The notes beneath the pieces are model-generated. The model was given only the letters and a program-made list of their open reading frames with translations, was not told the origin of the DNA and did not search any database. A stretch of 48,863 nt of DNA from DATLYF01 sp035575095. Its GTDB lineage: Bacteria > Pseudomonadota > Gammaproteobacteria > Competibacterales > Competibacteraceae. The stretch covers positions 1 to 48,863 of the forward strand of contig DATLYF010000150.1 of the NCBI GenBank assembly GCA_035575095.1, in the 5' to 3' direction. The stretch's first letter is position 1. Each line of letters opens with the position of its first letter. A program made the translations under genes and the position numbers. Of this stretch, positions 7,303 through 15,929 are shown in pieces.

Positions 7303-8976
7303 CTAGCCGGCGCGCGCCGCCAGATCGATCATCTCCCGGGCGTGGGCCAGAGTGCTGGCGGTGAGTTCGATCCCTCCCAACATGCGGGCGATCTCCTCCA
7401 CCCGCCGTTCGCCCTCGAGACGGGCGATGCGGGTGCGGGTGGTATCGGCCTCGCGCAGTTTGCTCACCTGGAAGTGATGATGGGCCTGAGCCGCTACCTG
7501 AGGCAGGTGGGTGACGCACAGCACCTGGCGGTGCTCCCCCAGATGGCGCAGTTGCCTGCCCACTACCTCGGCGACCGCGCCGCCAATGCCGCTGTCGACT
7601 TCGTCGAAGATCAACGTTGGAATGTGTGTGGCATGGGCGGCGATCACCTGGATGGCCAGGCTGATGCGCGCCAGCTCGCCGCCGGAGGCGACCTTGGCCA
7701 ACGGCCGCGGCGGCTGGCCCGGGTTGGCGCTGACCCAGAACTCCACCGCCTCTAGACCCTGGGCGGTGGGGCGTTCCAACGGCTCCAGACGCGCCTCGAA
7801 GCGGCCACCGGCCATGCCCAGCCCGGCCATGGCCCGGCTCACCCCGGTGCCCAGTTCCCGCGCCGTGGCCTGACGGCGCCGGCCGAGTTCGGCGGCGATG
7901 CGCTGGTAATCGCAGTGGTGCAGCTCCATCTCGCGTTCCAGCGCCTCGATCCGCTGTTCGCTATGGTCCAGCCCCGCCAGTTCGGCCTGCAGCTCGCCCA
8001 GGCGGCGCGGTAGCTCCTCCGGGGAGAGACGATGCTTGCGCGCCAGCGTCTGAATTTCCGCCAGACGCCGCTCGATCCAGTCCAGCCGGCCCGGGTCCAG
8101 ATCGATGTCGCGGGCATAGCGGCGCAGCTCATCGCAGGCCTCGCGGAGCTGGATGGAGGCGCTGGTGAGCAGCTCACCTACCGGCACCAGCCGCGAGTCC
8201 AGGATGCTCAGCGCATCCAGCTCGTGCAACGACTGGCCGAGCAGAGTATCGGCCGAGACCTCGTCGTTTTCGTACAGCCACTGCAGGATCTGCTGGCTCG
8301 CCTCCAGCCGGCGTGAAGCGGAGGCCAGCAGCCGATGCTCCTGTTCCAATTCCGCCAGCTCCCCGGGCTTGAGGCCCAGCGCCTCCAGCTCGTTGACCTG
8401 GAAGCGCAGCAGGTCGAGGCGGGCGTCGCGCTCGGCGTCGGCCTGGCGCAGCCGCTCCAGTTGCCGACGCAGCTCGCTCCACTGGCGGAAGTGGCGACCC
8501 AGCTCGGCGAGCAAGGGCTGGTTGCCGGCATGGTCGTCTAGCAGCTGGCGTTGCAAGTCGCGCTGCAGCAGGGACTGATGGGCATGCTGACCGTGGATGT
8601 CGATGAGCATCTCGCCCAGTTCCTTCAAGGCCTGGGCGGGCTGAGCGATGCCGTTGATGTAAGCGCGGGAGCGGCCCTGGGGGCCGATCACCCGGCGCAG
8701 CAGGCACTCGCCACCGTCGCCCAGCTCCCGCGCCGCCAGCCACTCCCGCGCCGCCGGCAAGGCGCTGAGGTCGAAGCCCGCCACCAGATCGGCGCGCTCG
8801 GCCCCATGGCGGATCACCCCGCTGTCGGCGCGATCGCCCAGCAGCAGGCCGATGGCATCCACCAGGATGGACTTGCCGGCACCGGTCTCACCGGTGATGG
8901 CGGTCATGCCCGGTTGCAACTCCAGTTCCAGCTGCTCGACGATGGCGAAGTCGCGGATCTGCAGATGGGTCAGCAC
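7303..8976 (-). CDS. recN: DNA repair protein RecN
   Basis: RecN is an SMC-like ATPase recruited to double-strand breaks. The 557-residue product starts MLTHLQIRDFAIVEQLELE, has Walker A GETGAGKS (about residues 29-36), a central coiled-coil-prone region with many Glu/Leu/Arg, and a C-terminal ABC signature VASGGELARISLA followed by Walker B LIFDEVDSGIGG. The start is GTG 8976 behind a strong AAGGAGA site. It lies 9 bases after nadK on the same strand, so the two are likely co-transcribed; I saw no convincing LexA box in the gap, so SOS control would have to come from upstream. Confidence 0.97.
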   Translation of the reverse strand: MLTHLQIRDFAIVEQLELELQPGMTAITGETGAGKSILVDAIGLLLGDRADSGVIRHGAERADLVAGFDLSALPAAREWLAARELGDGGECLLRRVIGPQGRSRAYINGIAQPAQALKELGEMLIDIHGQHAHQSLLQRDLQRQLLDDHAGNQPLLAELGRHFRQWSELRRQLERLRQADAERDARLDLLRFQVNELEALGLKPGELAELEQEHRLLASASRRLEASQQILQWLYENDEVSADTLLGQSLHELDALSILDSRLVPVGELLTSASIQLREACDELRRYARDIDLDPGRLDWIERRLAEIQTLARKHRLSPEELPRRLGELQAELAGLDHSEQRIEALEREMELHHCDYQRIAAELGRRRQATARELGTGVSRAMAGLGMAGGRFEARLEPLERPTAQGLEAVEFWVSANPGQPPRPLAKVASGGELARISLAIQVIAAHATHIPTLIFDEVDSGIGGAVAEVVGRQLRHLGEHRQVLCVTHLPQVAAQAHHHFQVSKLREADTTRTRIARLEGERRVEEIARMLGGIELTASTLAHAREMIDLAARAG

Positions 8977-8985
8977 GGGTTCTCC

Positions 8986-9876
8986 TTAACCGCGGTCCTC
9001 CGGGCGCACCCCCCAGCTCAGCTTGGCACGCAGCAGTTGAAAATAGTCGTGGTCGGGCGGATGAATGAGCCTGAGTTTGCGCCGCTTCTTGCGGATCAGG
9101 ATGCGGTCGCCGGGGCGGATGGGCAGGCTGATCTGGCCGTCGCAGGTGACCTGGATATGGGTGGTGTTGCGCTCGTTGACCAAAATCTCGATTTCGCTGT
9201 CACCGCCCAGCACAATGGGGCGGTGGGTCAGGGTATGCGGGCAGATCGGCACCAGCAGCACCGCCTCCAGGCTGGGATGGATGATGGGACCGCCGCCGGA
9301 CAGGGCATAGGCGGTGGAGCCAGTGGGGGTGGAGATGATCAGCCCGTCGGCCCGGTAGGCATTGAGAAACTGGCCGTCGACGTAGGCGTCTACTTCGATC
9401 ATGCGGGCCACGTCGCGCTTGTGTACCACCACGTCGTTGAGCGCCGTGCTCTGCGTCAGCGCCTGGCCATCGCGGATGATCTCGGCGTGCAGCATCGAGC
9501 GCTGCTCCTCGCGAAACTGGCCGGCTAGCACCTGCTCCAAGCCATCCGGGATCTCGCCGGGGGAGACATCGGTGATGAACCCGAGCCGGCCCAGGTTGAC
9601 GCCGAGGATGGGCACCTGGAAGTCCACCAGCGAGCGGGCGGCGTTGAGCAGGGTACCGTCGCCGCCCATGACGATGGCCAGGTCGCACTGGCGGCCGATG
9701 GTGCGGCGGCTGGCCACCTCCAGGCCGTTGGGCGGGATGAGCTTGGCGGTGGCCTCGTCGCAGAGGATGCGGAACTCGCGCCGGCGCAGGAACGTCGCGA
9801 TCTGGTTGAGGGTGCCCGCCACGCTAGGATCGCCGAACTTTCCGATCAGTCCGATGGTATTGAAGATATAGGGCAT
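8986..9876 (-). CDS. nadK: NAD kinase
   Basis: NadK phosphorylates NAD to NADP in the cytoplasm. The 296-residue protein shows the GGDGTLL nucleotide motif, NLGRLGFITDV, and the second conserved block ISTPTGSTAYALSGGGPI. ATG 9876 (MPYIFNTIGLIGKFGD) matches family N-termini; the frame stays open further upstream through the hrcA promoter and CIRCE but that part is not protein-like. No clear ribosome site precedes ATG 9876. It is divergent from hrcA and leads the nadK-recN operon. Confidence 0.96.
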   Translation of the reverse strand: MPYIFNTIGLIGKFGDPSVAGTLNQIATFLRRREFRILCDEATAKLIPPNGLEVASRRTIGRQCDLAIVMGGDGTLLNAARSLVDFQVPILGVNLGRLGFITDVSPGEIPDGLEQVLAGQFREEQRSMLHAEIIRDGQALTQSTALNDVVVHKRDVARMIEVDAYVDGQFLNAYRADGLIISTPTGSTAYALSGGGPIIHPSLEAVLLVPICPHTLTHRPIVLGGDSEIEILVNERNTTHIQVTCDGQISLPIRPGDRILIRKKRRKLRLIHPPDHDYFQLLRAKLSWGVRPEDRG

Positions 9877-9952
9877 GGCAGGGGCTTGTGATGTGCAGCT
9901 CGAGCCCGCCAAAGGTATCATTTCGGGTCCGACCCGCCAACCGGACCCTTGC

Positions 9953-9981
9953 TTGACACTGTCTAGGCGAGTTGCTAGCTT
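9953..9981 (+). promoter_or_regulatory. Sigma70-type promoter of the hrcA operon
   Basis: TTGACA (9953-9958) and TAGCTT (9976-9981) are separated by 17 bases. The -35 is perfect, the -10 weak. The CIRCE operator begins 6 bases downstream, around the expected transcription start, the usual position for HrcA repression. Confidence 0.7.
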
Positions 9982-9986
9982 GCTCT

Positions 9987-10013
9987 TTGGCACTCTAATG
10001 ATGAGAGTGCTAA
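9987..10013 (+). promoter_or_regulatory. CIRCE operator (HrcA-binding inverted repeat)
   Basis: TTGGCACTC, a 9-base spacer and GAGTGCTAA (10005-10013) match the CIRCE consensus TTAGCACTC-N9-GAGTGCTAA at all but one position. HrcA binds this element and represses at normal temperature, helped by GroEL; here it would give autoregulation of hrcA and control of the downstream chaperone genes. Confidence 0.93.
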
Positions 10014-10030
10014 TCGAGGTACATACGTTG

Positions 10031-11092
10031 GTGCAGAAAGCGATCCGCAATGGGAGCAATCCTCCGCTGAGCGAGCGCGCTCAGCAGTTGCTGAAAGCGC
10101 TGGTGGAGCGCTACATCCGTGATGGCCAGCCGGTGGGCTCACGCACCCTGTCGCGGGCCGGCTTCGACTTGAGCCCGGCCACTATCCGCAACGTCATGGC
10201 CGACCTGGAGGAGCTGGGGCTGGTGCGGGCGCCGCACACCTCCGCCGGGCGTGTGCCCACGGCGCGCGGCTACCGCTTCTTCATCGACAGCCTGCTCAGC
10301 GTCCAGCCCCTGGACAGCCGTGAGGTGGAGCTGCTGCGCCGCCAGCTCGACCCCGACCAGGACACCGGCTCTCTGATCCAGTCGACCTCGCAGCTTCTTT
10401 CCGGGCTGACCCGGCTGGCCGGGGTGGTGATGGTACCGCGTCTGGAGACGCGCACCCTGCGCCAGGTGGAGTTCCTGCCGCTGTCCGACAATCGCGTGCT
10501 GGTGATCCTGGTGATCAACGAACAGGAGGTGCAGAACCGCATCATCCATACCGAGCGGCCCTACACCTCAGTGGAGCTGCTCCAGGCCGCCAACTATCTG
10601 AACCAGCAGTTCGCCGGCAAGGACATCGTCACCGTGCGGCGCGATCTGTTGCAGGAGATGGAGGATGTACGCGCCTCGATGAACGGCATGATGCAGACCG
10701 TCATCGAGATGGCGGACAAGGTATTCGAGGACAGCAGCCGGCAGGACGAGGATTATGTCGTCGCTGGCCAGACCAACCTCATGGGCTTTGCCGAGCTGTC
10801 CGACGTGGAGAAGCTGCGGCAGTTGTTCGAGACCTTCAACCGCAAGCGCGACATCCTCAACCTGTTCGACCAGTGCCTGAACGCCCAGGGAGTGCAGATC
10901 TTCATCGGCGAGGAGGTCGGCTTCGACGCCCTGGAGCAGTGCAGCGTGGTCACCGCGCCCTATTCGGTGAACGGGCGGGTGCTGGGCGTACTGGGCGTGA
11001 TCGGTCCGACCCGCATGGCCTACGAGCGGATCATCCCGATTGTCGATGTGACCGCCAAGCTGCTGGCGGCCACCTTGAATTCCCGCCAGTGA
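10031..11092 (+). CDS. hrcA: Heat-inducible transcription repressor HrcA
   Basis: HrcA represses chaperone operons through CIRCE. The 353-residue protein has an N-terminal winged helix (LVERYIRDGQPVGSRTL, SPATIRNVMADLEELGLV, HTSAGRVPTARGYRFF), a central GAF-like dimerisation region and a C-terminal IGPTRMAYERIIPIVD motif. The start is GTG 10031, or TTG 10028, behind GAGGT at 10016-10020. Longer in-frame versions would translate through the CIRCE and are rejected. The presence of hrcA in a gammaproteobacterium excludes Enterobacterales-like relatives, which lack it. It heads the order hrcA-grpE-dnaK-dnaJ. Confidence 0.96.
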   Translation: MQKAIRNGSNPPLSERAQQLLKALVERYIRDGQPVGSRTLSRAGFDLSPATIRNVMADLEELGLVRAPHTSAGRVPTARGYRFFIDSLLSVQPLDSREVELLRRQLDPDQDTGSLIQSTSQLLSGLTRLAGVVMVPRLETRTLRQVEFLPLSDNRVLVILVINEQEVQNRIIHTERPYTSVELLQAANYLNQQFAGKDIVTVRRDLLQEMEDVRASMNGMMQTVIEMADKVFEDSSRQDEDYVVAGQTNLMGFAELSDVEKLRQLFETFNRKRDILNLFDQCLNAQGVQIFIGEEVGFDALEQCSVVTAPYSVNGRVLGVLGVIGPTRMAYERIIPIVDVTAKLLAATLNSRQ

Positions 11093-11157
11093 TCCCCAGT
11101 TTCCAGGCCAGACGGTTTTGCCTTATCCCTTACCGAGCATTGACGGAGACTGTGTGG

Positions 11158-11736
11158 ATGAACGACGAAAAACAGCCCACCGCAGCGGCTTCCGCTGAGG
11201 ATACCGCCCTGGTGGAGGCGACCCCCCCGGCGGAACAGACCGAATTCGACGCGCTGCGTGCCGAGATCGAGGTGTTGCGCAAGGAACTGGAAGACAGCAA
11301 GGCCAAGTCCGAACAGCACTGGAATCTGTATCTGACGGCCGAGGCCGAGATGCAGAACGTGCGCCGGCGCGCCGAGCGCGACAAGCAAGATGCACATCGC
11401 TACGCTCTGGAGAAGTTCATCGGCGAGCTTTTGCCGGTCAAGGACAGTCTGGAGCTGGGCATCGCCGCCGCCCAAGACACGGTGGACGTGCAGAAACTCA
11501 GGGAGGGCTCGGAGCTGACCCTGAAGATGCTGGCCGCCACCATCGAGAAGTTCGGCGTCAAGGAACTGAATCCGCTGGGCGAGAAGTTCGATCCTGCGCT
11601 GCACCAGGCCGTGGCCATGCAGCCCTCGGATCAGGCGGAGCCCAACACCGTGCTGCAGGTGATCCAGAAGGGCTATCTGCTCAACGACCGCCTGGTGCGG
11701 CCGGCCCTGGTCATCGTCGCTCGCGGCAGCGGCTGA
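11158..11736 (+). CDS. grpE: Nucleotide exchange factor GrpE
   Basis: GrpE releases ADP from DnaK. The 192-residue product has an acidic variable N-terminus, a long coiled-coil helix (EIEVLRKELEDSKAKSEQHW then AEAEMQNVRRRAERD), and the C-terminal beta domain with FDPALHQAV and VLQVIQKGYLLNDRLVRPALV. ATG 11158 follows a GGAG site at 9 bases. It lies 65 bases after hrcA and 121 before dnaK, within the CIRCE-controlled operon. Confidence 0.96.
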   Translation: MNDEKQPTAAASAEDTALVEATPPAEQTEFDALRAEIEVLRKELEDSKAKSEQHWNLYLTAEAEMQNVRRRAERDKQDAHRYALEKFIGELLPVKDSLELGIAAAQDTVDVQKLREGSELTLKMLAATIEKFGVKELNPLGEKFDPALHQAVAMQPSDQAEPNTVLQVIQKGYLLNDRLVRPALVIVARGSG

Positions 11737-11754
11737 AGTGGCCCGCGATAGGGA

Positions 11755-11781
11755 TTGAAAATCCCGGCACTGCCCCCACAT
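11755..11781 (+). promoter_or_regulatory. Putative sigma32 promoter of dnaK
   Basis: TTGAAA (11755-11760), 13 bases, then CCCCACAT (11774-11781) resemble the heat-shock sigma consensus CTTGAAA-N(11-16)-CCCCATnT. It sits in the grpE-dnaK gap, giving dnaK an internal heat-shock start in addition to the CIRCE-controlled promoter. Confidence 0.55.
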
Positions 11782-11857
11782 CGGCTGCAACGACGGTTCA
11801 TATGCGATACAGCCGCTGACCGAATAGCCAAATGCACTGATTCCAGAGAGGACGACA

Positions 11858-13774
<1,917 letters not shown>

Positions 13775-13801
13775 ACTGTCCGCCCATCCGTCAACACGAC
13801 C

Positions 13802-13837
13802 AGTCCGGGACCGGGACGACCCGTCCCGGACTTTTTT
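13802..13837 (+). terminator. Rho-independent terminator after dnaK
   Basis: AGTCCGGGAC (13802-13811) pairs with GTCCCGGACT (13823-13832), followed by a run of T to 13837. It is a canonical terminator placed between dnaK and dnaJ, so dnaJ would depend on readthrough or its own promoter. Confidence 0.9.
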
Positions 13838-13885
13838 ACTAGGGAAGAGCGCCCCCCGGCGGGTGGTAGAAGCTGACAATACGCC

Positions 13886-15010
13886 ATGGCAAGACGCGAT
13901 TACTACGAAGTGCTGGGGCTGTCCCGCAACGCCAGCGAAGACGAGATCAAGAAGGCCTATCGCCGGCTGGCGATGAAATACCATCCCGACCGCAACCCCG
14001 ACGATAAGGTGGCGGAGGAGAAATTCAAAGAGGTCAAGGAGGCCTACGAGGTGCTCTGCGACGGTCGCAAGCGTGCCGCCTACGACCAGTTCGGCCACGC
14101 CGGCGTGGACGCTGCGGCCGGTGCCGCCGGTGCCGGTGCCGGCTTCAGCGACATCTTCAGCGATGTCTTCGGCGATATCTTCGGCGGCACCCGTGCTGGC
14201 ACCCGGGTCTACCGGGGCGCCGACCTGCGCTATACCCTGGAGCTGACCCTGGAAGAAGCGGTGTTCGGCACCACCGCCAAGATCCGCGTGCCGACCCTGG
14301 TGGAATGCAGCGAGTGCCTGGGCAGCGGTGCCCGCAAAGGGACCACTCCGGTGGTCTGTCCGACCTGCCACGGCCACGGCCAGGTGCGCCTGCAGCAAGG
14401 CTTTTTTTCCATCCAGCAGACCTGTCCGCGCTGCCACGGGCGCGGCTCGATCATCACCGATCCCTGCCCCAACTGCAGCGGCCACGGCCGGGTAGAGGAG
14501 CACAAGACCTTGTCGGTGAAAGTGCCGGCGGGGGTGGACAACGGCGACCGCATTCGCCTGGCGGGGGAGGGCGAGCCCGGGGAGAACGGCGGCCCTCCAG
14601 GAGATCTGTACGTGCAGATCCGGGTGCGGCCGCATCCTATCTTCACCCGCGAGGACAGCAACCTGTACTGCGAGGTGCCGATCAGCTTCACCACCGCCGC
14701 CTTGGGCGGTGAACTGGAGGTGCCCACCCTGGAAGGCAAGGTCAGTCTGAAGATTCCGCCCGAGACCCAGACCGGCAAGCTGTTCCGCCTGCGCGGCAAG
14801 GGCGTCAGGCCGGTGCGCGGCGGGGCGGTGGGCGATCTCCTCTGCCGAGTGGTGGTGGAGACCCCGGTCAACCTCACCAGCGAACAGAAGGAACTGCTGC
14901 GCAAGTTCGCCGAGACCCTGGGCGAGACCCATGCCCCCCAGGAGCGGAGCTGGTTCGACAAGGTCAAGCAGTTCTGGGACGACATGACCTCGGGCGGGAC
15001 CAGCGATTGA
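13886..15010 (+). CDS. dnaJ: Chaperone DnaJ (Hsp40)
   Basis: DnaJ delivers substrates to DnaK and stimulates its ATPase. The 374-residue protein has the J domain with HPD at 33-35 (KYHPDRNP), a Gly/Ala-rich linker (AAGAAGAGAGF), four zinc-binding motifs (CSECLGSG, CPTCHGHG, CPRCHGRG, CPNCSGHG) and the C-terminal beta domains. All eight zinc-ligand cysteines are present. The Gly/Phe linker is unusually alanine-rich. The start is ATG 13886; the ribosome site is weak. The next gene starts 8 bases after the stop. Confidence 0.98.
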   Translation: MARRDYYEVLGLSRNASEDEIKKAYRRLAMKYHPDRNPDDKVAEEKFKEVKEAYEVLCDGRKRAAYDQFGHAGVDAAAGAAGAGAGFSDIFSDVFGDIFGGTRAGTRVYRGADLRYTLELTLEEAVFGTTAKIRVPTLVECSECLGSGARKGTTPVVCPTCHGHGQVRLQQGFFSIQQTCPRCHGRGSIITDPCPNCSGHGRVEEHKTLSVKVPAGVDNGDRIRLAGEGEPGENGGPPGDLYVQIRVRPHPIFTREDSNLYCEVPISFTTAALGGELEVPTLEGKVSLKIPPETQTGKLFRLRGKGVRPVRGGAVGDLLCRVVVETPVNLTSEQKELLRKFAETLGETHAPQERSWFDKVKQFWDDMTSGGTSD

Positions 15011-15018
15011 GCCAGCCC

Positions 15019-15849
15019 ATGCGCAGCCTGTTCGACGCCGCGCAGGCGATCCTGGCGGTCCGCGATGCGGAAGACAAGCGCCGCTTCACCGTGGCTGCCG
15101 GCGCCGCCTGGAGCGCCGGGCTGCTCGGCCTGGAAGCGCGCGAGTCGGTGCAGCCCATCGGCATGCCGGGGCGGCCCGAGCGGCCGCGTCTGGTGCATCC
15201 GCGGCAGGTGCCGCGACGGGCCATCCATACCGTTGAGGGGCGGGCGGCGCTGATCCACGCCATCGCCCACATCGAGTTCAACGCCATCAACCTGGCCTGG
15301 GATGCGGTCTACCGTTTTCGCGGCATGCCGCGGGACTATTATTCAGATTGGGTGCAGGTGGCCTGCGAGGAAGCCGCCCATTTCGCCCTGCTGCGCGAGC
15401 GGCTCAAGGCCTATGGCCACGACTACGGCGATTTCGATGCCCATGACGGGCTGTGGGAGATGGCGGTGAAGACCGCCCATGATCCGCTGCTGCGCATGGC
15501 CCTGGTGCCGCGGGTGCTGGAGGCGCGCGGCCTGGATGTGACGCCGGGGATGATCGAGCGGCTGAGCCGCGCCGGCGATACCGAAACGGTGGCGATCCTG
15601 CGTGTCATTCTGCGCGACGAAGTTGGGCATGTCGCCATCGGCTCGCGCTGGTTCAAGCATTGCTGCGCCCAGCGTGGCCTGGAACCGGAGCCCATCTTCC
15701 AGCGCCTGCTGGCAGAGTACCTCAGCGGACCGCCGCGCGGTCCGTTCAACGAAGAGGCACGGCTAAAAGCCGGCTTCAGTGTCGGCGAGATGGCCGAATT
15801 GAAGGCACGGGACGCCGAGGCCGAGGCGCGGGCGCGCGCCGGACGCTAG
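15019..15849 (+). CDS. DUF455 ferritin-like protein
   Basis: A 276-residue protein of the DUF455/COG2833 family, which adopts a ferritin-like helical fold related to MiaE. Visible di-iron-type ligands are the E in HIEFNAINLAWD, the EEAAHF motif (about residues 118-123) and DEVGHVAIGSRWF (about 202-214), giving two E-x2-H pairs. Function is uncharacterised; an oxygenase or oxidoreductase role is inferred. ATG 15019 is chosen, though a TTG at 15007 overlapping the dnaJ stop would also be in frame. The 8-base gap to dnaJ suggests co-expression with the chaperone. A perfect hairpin follows at 15871-15897. Confidence 0.85.
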   Translation: MRSLFDAAQAILAVRDAEDKRRFTVAAGAAWSAGLLGLEARESVQPIGMPGRPERPRLVHPRQVPRRAIHTVEGRAALIHAIAHIEFNAINLAWDAVYRFRGMPRDYYSDWVQVACEEAAHFALLRERLKAYGHDYGDFDAHDGLWEMAVKTAHDPLLRMALVPRVLEARGLDVTPGMIERLSRAGDTETVAILRVILRDEVGHVAIGSRWFKHCCAQRGLEPEPIFQRLLAEYLSGPPRGPFNEEARLKAGFSVGEMAELKARDAEAEARARAGR

Positions 15850-15870
15850 CGCCCAAGCCGCGGTCAGGGG

Positions 15871-15897
15871 ACGCCTCCGCGCCGTGCGCGGAGGCGT
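15871..15897 (+). terminator. Perfect 12-bp GC-rich hairpin after the DUF455 gene
   Basis: ACGCCTCCGCGC (15871-15882) and GCGCGGAGGCGT (15886-15897) are exact complements with a 3-base loop. Position 22 bases after the DUF455 stop suggests transcription termination, but no U-tract follows; the downstream ABC-like gene begins 33 bases later. Confidence 0.55.
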
Positions 15898-15929
15898 ACA
15901 ATAGCGGCGACTAGCCGAGGGGCGCGACC

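Noticed and set aside
9875..10030. Extended hrcA reading frame starting at 9875
   Set aside because: It would translate through the promoter and the CIRCE operator; the GAGGT ribosome site points to the GTG/TTG at 10028-10033.
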